The notes under the pieces: model-generated
Seen by the model: only the letters and a program-made list of their open reading frames with translations
Database searches by the model: none
Told to the model about the DNA's origin: nothing
Shown here: in pieces, positions 53,086-62,800 of the stretch
Layout: each line of letters opens with the position of its first letter
How positions within the stretch are numbered: the stretch's first letter is position 1
NCBI RefSeq assembly: GCF_017875765.1
Contig: NZ_JAGGNA010000001.1
Coordinates: 643,001-707,000, forward strand
Length of the DNA stretch: 64,000 bases
DNA from: Flavobacterium sp. CG_23.5
GTDB taxonomy: Bacteria > Bacteroidota > Bacteroidia > Flavobacteriales > Flavobacteriaceae
Direction of reading: 5' to 3'
Position numbers and translations under genes: made by a program

Positions 53086-54870
53086 ATGTTCAAAAAATAT
53101 CTTTTCAAGTTAGAAAACATAATTGCATGGTCGCAATCGATATTAACAGAAAAACAATTCATTTTCTTATCCAGTATATTAGTTGGAATCACTTCGGCAT
53201 TTGCTGTAATTGTTTTAAAAACCTTTGCACACTGGGTTTTTTCATTTGCCACATATATAAATGGTACTCTAAAATTAAGCTTTATTAACAGTGTTCTACC
53301 AATAGTAGGGATTTTGCTTACGGTATTTGTAATCAATAGAGTTCTGGGTGGTACAATTGAAAAAGGAACTTCACAGATTTTATATGCTGTAGCGAAAAAA
53401 GCAAGTATTATTCCAACAAAGCAAATGTATGCCCAAATCATTACTAGTTCCCTTACCGTTGGTTTAGGTGGATCTGCTGGTTTAGAAAGCCCCATTGTAA
53501 TTACAGGAGCAGCTTTTGGTTCAAATTATGCTCAACGATATAAATTAAGTTATAAGGATAGGACTTTATTAATAGGCTGTGGAGTCGCAGCTGGAATAGC
53601 TGCTGCTTTTAATGCCCCCATTGCAGGAGTATTATTTGCCGTTGAAGTTTTATTGGTTGATGTGAGTATTTCTGCATTTACTCCCATTATGATTGCCGCA
53701 GCCACAGGTGCATTAGTATCGGTAATTGTGTTAGATGAGAATATCTTGTTATCCTTCAAACAGCAACAAACTTTTGATTATCACAATATAATTTATTACA
53801 TCCTTTTGGGATTATTTACCGGATTCATTTCTATTTATTATTCAAGAAATTTTAATAAAACCGAACATTATTTTGCTACACTAAAACTCAACCCATATAA
53901 GAAAGCACTTTTCGGCGCTTCTATTTTAGCAATTATTATTTTTATCTTTCCTTCACTTTTTGGTGAAGGATATGAAAGTATTAAAACATTATCTGAAAAT
54001 GACCCAGGACAATTAATGCAAAACACTCTTTTTAGTAGTTTTAGAAATAACAGTTGGGCTCTTTTAGCATTTGTTGGTTTGACGATGATGATGAAAGTTT
54101 TTGCTACAGGGATTACTTTAGGTTCAGGAGGAAATGGAGGTAACTTCGCTCCTTCCCTATTTTTGGGCTCGTATGTGGGTTTTTTCTTTTCTAAATTTCT
54201 AAATTTAACAGGACTCACTAATCTGCCCATTAGCAATTTTACGATGGTTGGAATGGCTGGAATTTTAAGTGGATTATTTCATGCCCCATTAACCGCAATT
54301 TTCTTAATCGCAGAAATCACGGGAGGTTACAACTTAATGATTCCGCTTATGATTGTCGCTTCTATCAGTTTTGCCATTTCAAAACGTTTTGAAAAACATT
54401 CGATGGATGCAAAAAGTTTAGTACAAAAAGGGCATGCTTTTACGAGCAACAAAGACACAAATATACTTGCTACATTAGACACTAATTCAATAATTCAAAC
54501 AGACTATTTAACCGTTTCCACTGATGAAAATTTAGAACGATTAGTCGATTTAATTTCACACTCGAATCAAGTAATTTTTGCTGTAGTCGATAAAGAAAAG
54601 AAAATGGTTGGTATTGTCCATTTTAATACCATCCGAGAAATTATCTTTAATCAGTATCGCGTAAAATATACTTTGGTAAAAGAAATCATGACCGAACCTA
54701 TTGAAATCATTTATCCAAATGACAGTATGGAAATAGTAATGAATAAATTTGAAAGTTCTAAAGTCGCTTTTCTTCCCGTAATAAAAGACGGAAAATATTT
54801 TGGATTTATATCCAAATCATTTGCGTTGGAAGCCTATAGAACCAAACTAAAATCGATGACAATAGAATAA
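53086..54870 (+). CDS. ClC-family chloride transporter with CBS domains
   Basis: A 594-residue integral membrane protein. The ClC core spans about residues 25-440 with many membrane helices. Motifs are GSAGLESP (129-136) with gating Glu134, GGNGGNFAPSLFLG (about 347-360) and FHAPLTAIFLIAEITGGY (about 403-420). Two CBS domains (about 460-590) close the C-terminus and could bind nucleotides. The retained gating Glu fits either a gated channel or a Cl-/H+ exchanger. It stands alone between AlkD-like and Fic genes. Confidence 0.95.
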   Translation: MFKKYLFKLENIIAWSQSILTEKQFIFLSSILVGITSAFAVIVLKTFAHWVFSFATYINGTLKLSFINSVLPIVGILLTVFVINRVLGGTIEKGTSQILYAVAKKASIIPTKQMYAQIITSSLTVGLGGSAGLESPIVITGAAFGSNYAQRYKLSYKDRTLLIGCGVAAGIAAAFNAPIAGVLFAVEVLLVDVSISAFTPIMIAAATGALVSVIVLDENILLSFKQQQTFDYHNIIYYILLGLFTGFISIYYSRNFNKTEHYFATLKLNPYKKALFGASILAIIIFIFPSLFGEGYESIKTLSENDPGQLMQNTLFSSFRNNSWALLAFVGLTMMMKVFATGITLGSGGNGGNFAPSLFLGSYVGFFFSKFLNLTGLTNLPISNFTMVGMAGILSGLFHAPLTAIFLIAEITGGYNLMIPLMIVASISFAISKRFEKHSMDAKSLVQKGHAFTSNKDTNILATLDTNSIIQTDYLTVSTDENLERLVDLISHSNQVIFAVVDKEKKMVGIVHFNTIREIIFNQYRVKYTLVKEIMTEPIEIIYPNDSMEIVMNKFESSKVAFLPVIKDGKYFGFISKSFALEAYRTKLKSMTIE

Positions 54871-54934
54871 ATTTAATATCGGATAGATTTTAATTCTTGG
54901 ATATCCGATATTAAGAAGTATATTTGTTGTTAAT

Positions 54935-55888
54935 ATGTGGAATATTGACTTAACATATCGACCAGAATTTCAATCAACCTTTGACAGATTGTATGAAAAA
55001 AAGCAAATTTTGCAATCCAGCAGACCTTTGCCAAACATCGCTTTGCATAAAATTAAAGAAAGTTTATCCATCGAGTGGACCTACAATTCTAATAGTATTG
55101 AAGGAAATACCATGAGTTTACGAGAAACACAGATGGTCATTCAAGAGGGTATTACCATAAAAGGAAAGTCACTTCGGGAGCATTTTGAAACTCACAATCA
55201 TGATAAAGCCATTGACTATTTATATTCCATAGTAAATGATAATTATAATTTGCGAAGCATAGACATTTTATCATTACACGGATTAGTTTTACGCTCTATC
55301 GAAGATGATTTTGTAGGACGAATCCGCAACGGAGGAGTTCGCATTACAGGTGCTAATTTTATGCCACCAAATGCTAATAGAGTTTCGGATTTACTTGATG
55401 AGTTGATTGATTTTATAAATACAAATCCATTGCAACTTAATGATATAGAATTAGCAACTGTATTTCATCATAAATTAGTTTGGATACATCCTTTTTTTGA
55501 TGGAAATGGGTGCACAGTTCGTCTGGCAATGAATCTATTATTGATGCGAAGTGGCTTTCCGCCTGCAATCATCTTAAAAAATGATAGAAAGAAATACTAT
55601 GAAGCGCTCAATCAAGCGAATGGCGGTAATTATCAAAAATTGACCCTATTAATGTGTCAATCATTGGAACGTACTTTAAATATTTACATCAATGCTTTAC
55701 CAGGTAATGAAAAAGAATATGTTGAAATTTCAAATCTGGTGCAAGAACCTAATATGCCTTATGGTCAAGAATATATTAGTTTACTAGCTAGAACAGGAAA
55801 AATTGATGCCTATAAAGAAGGTCGTAATTGGCTTACCACTAGAGAAGCCATTGAGGAATATATGGCAACAAGAAAGAGAAAACGCTAG
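54935..55888 (+). CDS. Fic-domain protein with altered active-site motif
   Basis: Fic proteins transfer AMP or other phosphate-linked groups to protein hydroxyls. This 317-residue protein has the N-terminal inhibitory helix SNSIEGN (52-58), the class II type, and the active-site loop HPFFDGNGCTVR at 185-196. The consensus is HPFx(D/E)GNGRxxR; here Arg193 is replaced by Cys while Arg196 is kept. This would affect ATP phosphate binding. A winged-helix-like C-terminal region (EYISLLARTGKIDAYKEGRNWLTT) suggests DNA or protein binding. The terminator overlaps its stop codon. Confidence 0.9.
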   Translation: MWNIDLTYRPEFQSTFDRLYEKKQILQSSRPLPNIALHKIKESLSIEWTYNSNSIEGNTMSLRETQMVIQEGITIKGKSLREHFETHNHDKAIDYLYSIVNDNYNLRSIDILSLHGLVLRSIEDDFVGRIRNGGVRITGANFMPPNANRVSDLLDELIDFINTNPLQLNDIELATVFHHKLVWIHPFFDGNGCTVRLAMNLLLMRSGFPPAIILKNDRKKYYEALNQANGGNYQKLTLLMCQSLERTLNIYINALPGNEKEYVEISNLVQEPNMPYGQEYISLLARTGKIDAYKEGRNWLTTREAIEEYMATRKRKR

Positions 55889-55910
55889 CTTATGTTAGCG
55901 TTTTTTTATA
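55879..55910 (+). terminator. Terminator overlapping the fic stop codon
   Basis: Arms AACGCTA and TAGCGTT around seven bases, then a run of seven T. The left arm includes the TAG stop codon. Confidence 0.85.
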
Positions 55911-55965
55911 TTCTAATTTAACATAAACTTCTATACTGTTCTATCGAAAGAATAAATCAAAATGG

Positions 55966-55973
55966 TAACTTTG
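55966..55973 (+). promoter_or_regulatory. Promoter -7 box of uvrA
   Basis: Reads TAACTTTG (TAnnTTTG), 16 bases before the start codon, so the leader would be only a few bases. Confidence 0.5.
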
Positions 55974-55989
55974 CTTTTTTGCAAAAATT

Positions 55990-58821
55990 ATGCTAGACAA
56001 AGACAATACCATTGAAGTTCAAGGCGCTCGTGTTCACAATCTTAAAAATATAGATGTTTCCATTCCTCGAGAAAAACTAGTCGTAATTACTGGGCTTTCG
56101 GGATCAGGAAAATCATCATTAGCCTTCGATACCATTTATGCCGAAGGGCAACGTCGATACGTAGAAACATTTTCGGCTTATGCAAGACAGTTTCTAGGAG
56201 GTTTAGAACGTCCCGATGTGGATAAAATTGATGGACTTTCTCCCGTGATTGCCATCGAACAAAAAACGACTAGTAAAAGCCCCCGATCGACTGTAGGAAC
56301 CATAACTGAAATTTACGATTTTCTGCGCTTGCTTTATGCTCGAGGTGCCGATGCGTATAGCTATAATACGGGCGAAAAGATGGTTAGTTATAATGATGAA
56401 CAAATCAAAGATTTGATTATTAATGATTTTACCGGAAAACGTATCAATATATTAGCTCCAATTATTCGCGCTAGAAAAGGACATTATGCCGAGCTTTTTC
56501 AGCAAATTGCGAAGCAAGGTTTTCTTAAAGTTCGAGTGAATGGTGATATACTGGATATTACATTAGGAATGAAATTAGACCGTTATAAAACGCACGATAT
56601 AGAAATTGTGGTAGACAGAATGGTGATTGATGATACTCCCGAAAATGAAAAACGGTTAAGCGATAGCATCAATACAGCGATGCATCATGGTGAAAACGTT
56701 TTGATGGTTTTAGACCAAGATTCTAATGAAGTACGGTTTTTCAGCAGGAATTTGATGTGTCCATCAACTGGAATCTCCTATCAAAATCCAGAACCAAATT
56801 TATTTTCTTTCAATTCCCCAAAAGGCGCTTGCGATCATTGCAACGGCTTAGGAACAGTAAATGAAATAAATCCAAAGAAGATTATTCCAAATCCAAAATT
56901 ATCCATAAAAGCGGGCGGTTTTGCTCCTTTGGGCGAATACAAATCGTCTTGGATTTTCACGCAATTGGAAATTATAGGAGAAAAATACGGTTTCAAATTG
57001 ACAGATGCTGTATCAACTATTCCAGAGGAAGCCATGGAAATGATTTTGAATGGCGGAAAAGAAAAATTTACAATCAATTCCAAAGATTTGGGAGTTGCCC
57101 GTGAATATAAAATTGATTTTGAAGGGATTTCTCATTTTATCAAAAACCAACATGACGAAAGCGGTTCAACAAGCATAAAACGTTGGGCTAAGGAATTCAT
57201 GGACGAAATAAAATGTCCGGTTTGCGAAGGTTCCCGTTTGAAAAAAGAAGCACTATTCTTTAAAATAAACGAAAAAAATATTGCGGAATTGTGTGATATG
57301 GATATTTCGGATTTGACGTTGTGGTTTTACGATTTAGACAACCATTTGTCCGATAAACAAAAACGTATCGCTACTGAAGTTATAAAAGAAATTAAGGATA
57401 GACTGAATTTCTTGATGAATGTTGGTTTGGCTTATTTGGCTTTAAGCCGAAGTTCTAAATCGCTATCTGGTGGTGAAGCACAACGCATCCGCTTGGCCAC
57501 TCAAATCGGGTCGCAGTTGGTTGGTGTTTTGTATATTTTGGATGAACCAAGTATTGGTTTACACCAAAGAGACAATGATAAACTTATTCATTCTTTGGAG
57601 CAATTACGAGATATTGGGAACTCCGTTATTGTGGTGGAACACGATAAAGACATGATTGAACGTGCGGATTATGTGATTGATATTGGACCAAAAGCTGGGA
57701 AATATGGCGGCGAAATCATCAGTAAAGGAACACCTGCCGAAATCTTGAAACACCATACCATCACAGCAATGTACATGAACGGCGAGATGAAAATCGAAGT
57801 TCCAGCAAAACGCCGTGAGGGAAATGGAAAATTCTTAAAATTAACTGGAGCAACTGGAAATAACCTGAAAAACGTTTCGATAGAATTGCCTTTGGGCAAA
57901 ATGATTTGCGTGACCGGAGTTTCGGGAAGCGGAAAATCTACCTTGATTAATGAGACGCTCTACCCTATTTTGAATGCGTATTATTTTAATGGTGTCAAAA
58001 AACCACAACCTTATAAAAAAATTGAAGGTCTAGAACATATTGACAAAGTAATTGATATTGACCAAAGTCCAATTGGGAGAACGCCACGCTCGAATCCTGC
58101 AACATATACAGAAGTGTTTACCGAAATAAGAAATCTGTTTACGATGACTTCCGAAAGTATGATTCGGGGATATAAAGCAGGTCGTTTTAGTTTCAATGTG
58201 AAAGGCGGACGTTGTGAAACCTGCGAAGGTTCAGGAGTACGAACGATTGAAATGAACTTTTTGCCTGATGTCTATGTGGAATGTGAAACCTGTCAAGGAA
58301 AACGTTTTAACAGAGAAACTTTGGAAATTCGATTCAAAGGAAAATCCATTTCGGATGTGCTGAATATGACCGTAGATGAAGCGGTTCCGTTCTTTGAAAT
58401 GATTCCTAAGATTTATAGAAAAGTAAAAACAATTCAGGATGTTGGTTTGGGATATATCACTCTTGGACAACAAAGCACGACACTTTCTGGTGGAGAAGCA
58501 CAACGCATCAAATTGGCAGGTGAATTGTCTAAAAAAGATACTGGAAACACTTTTTACATTCTCGACGAACCCACAACTGGCTTGCATTTTGAAGATATCA
58601 GAGTGTTGATGGAAGTAATCAATAAACTGGTTAATAAAGGAAATACGATCTTGATTATCGAACATAATATGGACGTAATCAAACTGGCAGATTACATTAT
58701 AGATATTGGTCCTGAAGGCGGAAAAGGCGGCGGACAACTTATTGCGAAAGGAACTCCTGAGGAAATTATAAAAAATAAAAAAAGCTATACGGCGCAGTTC
58801 TTGAAAAAAGAATTACTTTAG
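55990..58821 (+). CDS. uvrA: Excinuclease ABC subunit A
   Basis: UvrA is the damage-recognition ATPase of nucleotide excision repair. The 943-residue length is normal. Walker [11 protein letters not shown] is at 35-44 and GVSGSGKST at about 643; the ABC signature LSGGEAQRI appears at about 491 and 833; the zinc fingers are seen (CDHCNG and [13 protein letters not shown] with CETCQGKRF). It has its own promoter, and no uvrB or uvrC gene is near. The stop is followed by a dispersed repeat. Confidence 0.97.
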   Translation: MLDKDNTIEVQGARVHNLKNIDVSIPREKLVVITGLSGSGKSSLAFDTIYAEGQRRYVETFSAYARQFLGGLERPDVDKIDGLSPVIAIEQKTTSKSPRSTVGTITEIYDFLRLLYARGADAYSYNTGEKMVSYNDEQIKDLIINDFTGKRINILAPIIRARKGHYAELFQQIAKQGFLKVRVNGDILDITLGMKLDRYKTHDIEIVVDRMVIDDTPENEKRLSDSINTAMHHGENVLMVLDQDSNEVRFFSRNLMCPSTGISYQNPEPNLFSFNSPKGACDHCNGLGTVNEINPKKIIPNPKLSIKAGGFAPLGEYKSSWIFTQLEIIGEKYGFKLTDAVSTIPEEAMEMILNGGKEKFTINSKDLGVAREYKIDFEGISHFIKNQHDESGSTSIKRWAKEFMDEIKCPVCEGSRLKKEALFFKINEKNIAELCDMDISDLTLWFYDLDNHLSDKQKRIATEVIKEIKDRLNFLMNVGLAYLALSRSSKSLSGGEAQRIRLATQIGSQLVGVLYILDEPSIGLHQRDNDKLIHSLEQLRDIGNSVIVVEHDKDMIERADYVIDIGPKAGKYGGEIISKGTPAEILKHHTITAMYMNGEMKIEVPAKRREGNGKFLKLTGATGNNLKNVSIELPLGKMICVTGVSGSGKSTLINETLYPILNAYYFNGVKKPQPYKKIEGLEHIDKVIDIDQSPIGRTPRSNPATYTEVFTEIRNLFTMTSESMIRGYKAGRFSFNVKGGRCETCEGSGVRTIEMNFLPDVYVECETCQGKRFNRETLEIRFKGKSISDVLNMTVDEAVPFFEMIPKIYRKVKTIQDVGLGYITLGQQSTTLSGGEAQRIKLAGELSKKDTGNTFYILDEPTTGLHFEDIRVLMEVINKLVNKGNTILIIEHNMDVIKLADYIIDIGPEGGKGGGQLIAKGTPEEIIKNKKSYTAQFLKKELL

Positions 58822-58827
58822 TCGATT

Positions 58828-58916
58828 GGAGTCCTAGCCCAGATAGAAGCGATATCCTTTTTATTTTTTTTCTTTAAAAAGTAAAAAGATACAAGCGAAT
58901 AGCTGGAAATAGCTCC
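58828..58916 (+). repeat. Dispersed intergenic repeat, copy 3
   Basis: Begins GGAGTCCTAGCCC and ends AGCTCC, with GAAGCGATATCC, a T-run, TTTAAA, an A-run and AAAAAGATACAAGCG between. It follows the order of the copies at 43294-43400 and 28158-28265 (reversed) but has more changes. It fills most of the gap between uvrA and the LOG-family gene and can fold on itself. Confidence 0.65.
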
Positions 58917-58947
58917 AAAAAATTGATATTAAATTATATTTTAGAAG

Positions 58948-59676
58948 ATGAGATTAGAAGATTTTGACAATGACGAGGATAAAGTAATCCAAGACCGGAT
59001 GAAAAGAAAGACTTGGAATGAGATTAGAACCAATGATAGTTGGGCAATTTTTAAAATCATGGCCGAGTTTGTCAACGGTTATGAAAGCATGGGGCGCATA
59101 GGTCCTTGTGTGACTATTTTTGGATCTGCCAGAACAAAACCAGAGGATAAATATTATTTACTGGCTGAGAAAATTGCCTATAAAATAAGTAAAGCCGGCT
59201 ATGGCGTCATTACTGGTGGCGGACCTGGAATAATGGAGGCCGGAAATAAAGGCGCACATTTGGGTGGCGGCACATCGGTAGGATTGAATATTGAATTGCC
59301 ATTTGAGCAACATTACAATCCATATATTGACAGCGACAAAAATTTGAATTTTGATTATTTCTTTGTTCGAAAGGTAATGTTTGTTAAATATTCGCAAGGA
59401 TTTGTTGTGATGCCGGGAGGTTTTGGAACTATGGACGAATTGTTTGAAGCGATGACTTTAATTCAGACAAAAAAAATCGCCAGATTCCCGATAATATTAG
59501 TTGGTACCAGCTTTTGGGCAGGATTAATTGATTGGATCAAAACAGTTTTGGTAGAAAAAGAGCACACTGTCCACGCGGAGGATTTGAATTTGTTTAAAAT
59601 TGTTGATACCGAAGATGAAGTGGTTGAAGTTTTAGATAAGTTTTATAAAAAATACGATTTAACTCCCAATTTTTAA
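58948..59676 (+). CDS. LOG-family (TIGR00730) nucleotide-processing protein
   Basis: A 242-residue cytoplasmic protein of the LOG family, members of which cleave cytokinin riboside monophosphate or act on nucleotides. The Rossmann-like motif TIFGSARTKPED (57-68) and the family signature PGGFGTMDE (156-164) are present, as is ITGGGPGIMEAGNKGA. The precise substrate in bacteria is often unknown. Terminator follows directly. No linked partner is seen. Confidence 0.93.
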   Translation: MRLEDFDNDEDKVIQDRMKRKTWNEIRTNDSWAIFKIMAEFVNGYESMGRIGPCVTIFGSARTKPEDKYYLLAEKIAYKISKAGYGVITGGGPGIMEAGNKGAHLGGGTSVGLNIELPFEQHYNPYIDSDKNLNFDYFFVRKVMFVKYSQGFVVMPGGFGTMDELFEAMTLIQTKKIARFPIILVGTSFWAGLIDWIKTVLVEKEHTVHAEDLNLFKIVDTEDEVVEVLDKFYKKYDLTPNF

Positions 59677-59677
59677 G

Positions 59678-59708
59678 AAAAAGCTGCTTTTATGCAGCTT
59701 TTTTTATT
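59678..59708 (+). terminator. Terminator of the LOG-family gene
   Basis: Arms AAAGCTGC and GCAGCTTT with a short TTTTAT loop, followed by a T-run. Confidence 0.85.
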
Positions 59709-59785
59709 TTATTTTGAATCGACATTTTTTCATTTTGTGTCTAATAATAAGTACTTTTATTTTTTTAAAATTTTAAAACGGCTAC

Positions 59786-62614
59786 TTGAAATTATTTTAT
59801 AAAATCATCTTTTTTAATCTTGTTTTATTGAGTTCGATAAAACAATATGGACAACATCATTCTAAGATGATTATCGAGTTGAATTCAGAGGATAAAGCGC
59901 TGAACATACAACAAGAAATCTCTTTTTTTAACCAATCGAGTGACACTTTGACGTCGATTGTTTTGAATGATTGGAACAATGGGTATTCTAATAAAAATAC
60001 ACCATTAGCTAAACGTTTTTCTGATGAATTTTACCGAGGTTTTCATCTGGCGAAAGAAGAAGAACGAGGGAGTACAAAAAATTTAACCGTATCAGATTCA
60101 AATCTGTCGATAATTTCTTGGGAACGAACAGAGAAGAATCCCGATTTAATTGTAGTCAAATTAAAAGAAAAATTGCTTCCCAATCAGAAAGTAATTTTAC
60201 AACTTACTTATATTACTAAAATTCCCAGTGATAAATTTACAAAATATGGCTACGGTAAAGACGGGGAAATGAACCTAAAAAACTGGTTCCTTACTCCTGC
60301 CCGCTATGAAAACCATGATTTTATTCGGAACAACAATAACAATTTAGATGATATTGCCAATGCCGTTTCAAATTTTGACATTGACTTGAAAATTCCAAAA
60401 AACTTAGAAATCACTTCTGATTTAAATAATAGTTTAACCCCTAAAAATGAGGTCTTTTCTAACTATAAACTATCTGGAAATAACAGAACAGATTTTAGTC
60501 TTTTTATAGAACCAAAATCTACTTTCATCATTTATAAAAACAGTGCAACTGAAGTCCTGACCAATCTTAAAGAAAATAAAGTAAGTGCCGTTCAAAAAGC
60601 AATTATTGTGGATCGTGTAATGAATTATGCCAATAACCTGATTGGAAAATATCCACATGAAAAAATAATTGTTTCCCAAACAGATTATGAAAGAAATCCT
60701 TTCTACGGTTTGAATCAGTTGCCGTCTTTTTTAAGTCCATTTTCGGATGAATTTATTTTTGAAATCAAATTTTTAAAAACCTACCTGAATTCCTATTTAA
60801 AAAACAGTTTGCGTTTAGATCCAAGAAAAGACAACTGGATTTATGATGGAATTCAAGTCTATGCAATGATGAAATACATTGATGAAAATTATCCAAATAC
60901 CAAGATGTTTGGCAGTGTTTCTAAATTTAGATTATTGAAAAGTTATAATTTGACTAATTTAGATTTTAACGAGCAATACAGCTATTTTTACATGCTTATG
61001 GCTCGAAAAAATTTAGATCAGCCACTAGGAAATCCAAAAAACAGCTTGATAAAATTCAACGAACAGATTGCCAGTAAATACCGGGCCGGACTTAGTCTTA
61101 TCTATTTAGACGATTATCTTGACCACAATATTGTAAACAGTAGTATTCGTCAGTTTTATACTCAAAATAAGGAAAAACAAACTTCAAGAGATGATTTTGA
61201 AACAATATTAAAATCCAATTCAAATAAAGATATTAACTGGTTTTTTAAAACGATTATTAACTCTCGTGATATTATTGATTACAAATTTTCTACTGTTTCA
61301 AGAACTCAAGACAGTATAACCTTTTCTGTAAAAAGTAAAACAGGTGTTTTAGTTCCAGTTCCTGTTTACGGTATCAAAAAAGGGGAAATTATTTTTAAGA
61401 AATGGCTTGATATTCCCGAAATAGACAGCAGTTTTACAATTGAAAGAAAAAGTGTCGATAAAATCGTTTTAAACTATAAAAATGAAGTTCCAGAGTACAA
61501 TTTGAGAAACAACTGGAAATCATTAAAAAGCTTTTACCCAAACAATCGTCCTATTAAATTTAATTTTATGAAGGATTTAGAAGATCCTTATTACAATCAA
61601 ATTTTGTATGTCCCTTCCTTATCTTATAATTTATATGATGGTTTGTCTCCCGGTTTGCGATTACACAATAAAACGATACTGGATAAACCTTTCACTTTTG
61701 ACATTAATCCGTCCTATTCAACGAAAACTAATAATTTTTCAGGATCGGGTTCATTAGCAATCAATCAAAATTATAGAAATAGCAGACTTTATAACGTGAG
61801 ATATTCTCTGTCAAGCTCCTATTTTCATTACGCTCCTGATGCATCTTACCTAAGGATAAATCCTATGGTTCTACTGAGAATCAGAGAAGAAAATTTTAGA
61901 GACAACAGAAAACAAGCAATATTGTTACGACAAGTACTCGTAAATAAAGAAAAGAGTTCCATTTTGCTTACTAATTCAAAAGAAAATTATTCCGTATTTG
62001 ATGCAAAATATTTTAATTCAAAAACGGAAGTTACTAATCATTTTGGTTTCACCTCTGATTTACAAATCTCAAGTGAATTTGGGAAAATTTCAGGCGAATT
62101 GGAATATAGAAAGCTTTTTGAAAACAATCTTCAGATTAATTTGAGAATGTACGCCGGTAGTTTTTTGTATAATAAAACGGATTCTGATTTTTATAGTTTT
62201 GCACTTGACAGACCCACGGATTATCTATTTGATTACAATTATTACGGCCGATCTGAAAAGGCAGGTCTTTTTAGTCAACAATTCATATTAGCCGAAGGAG
62301 GATTCAAATCCAAACTAGCTGCTCCATATGCCAATCAATGGATTACAACGGTAAACGGAAGTTTTAATATCTGGAATTGGATTGAAATTTATGGTGATGT
62401 AGGTGTAGTTAAAAATAAGTTTCAGAACGGCAAATTTGTTTATGATTCTGGTATTCGTCTCAACTTGGTCACCGATTATTTTGAATTGTTTTTTCCTGTA
62501 TATTCTAATAATGGATGGGAAATAGGACAAAATAATTATAATGAAAAAATAAGATTTTTAGTTACTTTATCACCAAAAACATTAATCAATATTTTTAATC
62601 GAAAATGGTTTTAA
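59786..62614 (+). CDS. M1-like peptidase domain without zinc motif, fused to an outer-membrane beta barrel
   Basis: A 942-residue exported protein starting at TTG (no ATG exists before residue 28, and the signal peptide needs the TTG start). After the signal (about 1-22) the order of segments resembles M1 aminopeptidases: a beta domain (about 25-215), a helical domain with DRVMNYANNLIGKYP and NPFYGLNQLP, then WIYDGIQVYAM (about 351-361), where active enzymes read W-L-x-E-G. The HExxH site is absent; KTYLNSYLKNS takes its place. From about residue 600 the sequence is rich in alternating aromatic strands ending in Phe942, so it forms a beta barrel. Function unknown. Confidence 0.8.
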   Translation: MKLFYKIIFFNLVLLSSIKQYGQHHSKMIIELNSEDKALNIQQEISFFNQSSDTLTSIVLNDWNNGYSNKNTPLAKRFSDEFYRGFHLAKEEERGSTKNLTVSDSNLSIISWERTEKNPDLIVVKLKEKLLPNQKVILQLTYITKIPSDKFTKYGYGKDGEMNLKNWFLTPARYENHDFIRNNNNNLDDIANAVSNFDIDLKIPKNLEITSDLNNSLTPKNEVFSNYKLSGNNRTDFSLFIEPKSTFIIYKNSATEVLTNLKENKVSAVQKAIIVDRVMNYANNLIGKYPHEKIIVSQTDYERNPFYGLNQLPSFLSPFSDEFIFEIKFLKTYLNSYLKNSLRLDPRKDNWIYDGIQVYAMMKYIDENYPNTKMFGSVSKFRLLKSYNLTNLDFNEQYSYFYMLMARKNLDQPLGNPKNSLIKFNEQIASKYRAGLSLIYLDDYLDHNIVNSSIRQFYTQNKEKQTSRDDFETILKSNSNKDINWFFKTIINSRDIIDYKFSTVSRTQDSITFSVKSKTGVLVPVPVYGIKKGEIIFKKWLDIPEIDSSFTIERKSVDKIVLNYKNEVPEYNLRNNWKSLKSFYPNNRPIKFNFMKDLEDPYYNQILYVPSLSYNLYDGLSPGLRLHNKTILDKPFTFDINPSYSTKTNNFSGSGSLAINQNYRNSRLYNVRYSLSSSYFHYAPDASYLRINPMVLLRIREENFRDNRKQAILLRQVLVNKEKSSILLTNSKENYSVFDAKYFNSKTEVTNHFGFTSDLQISSEFGKISGELEYRKLFENNLQINLRMYAGSFLYNKTDSDFYSFALDRPTDYLFDYNYYGRSEKAGLFSQQFILAEGGFKSKLAAPYANQWITTVNGSFNIWNWIEIYGDVGVVKNKFQNGKFVYDSGIRLNLVTDYFELFFPVYSNNGWEIGQNNYNEKIRFLVTLSPKTLINIFNRKWF

Positions 62615-62767
62615 TTCATTACAAATACCATTTATATTTACATTATTACTAAAAAAATAGTTATTTAAGTACTTATAATTAAAAAAGAGCCCCTTTTTTA
62701 TCCAAATATATTGCAATAATTTAATTATATTTTTTTCAATGAATTATGAAAATAGCTAGTTTTTAAT

Positions 62768-62775
62768 TAAATTTG
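62768..62775 (+). promoter_or_regulatory. Promoter -7 box of the E1 gene
   Basis: Reads TAAATTTG (TAnnTTTG), 25 bases before the start codon. The rest of the gap (62615-62767) is AT-rich without a recognised feature. Confidence 0.5.
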
Positions 62776-62800
62776 CCTCACAAAGTTATACTTTTCAATT

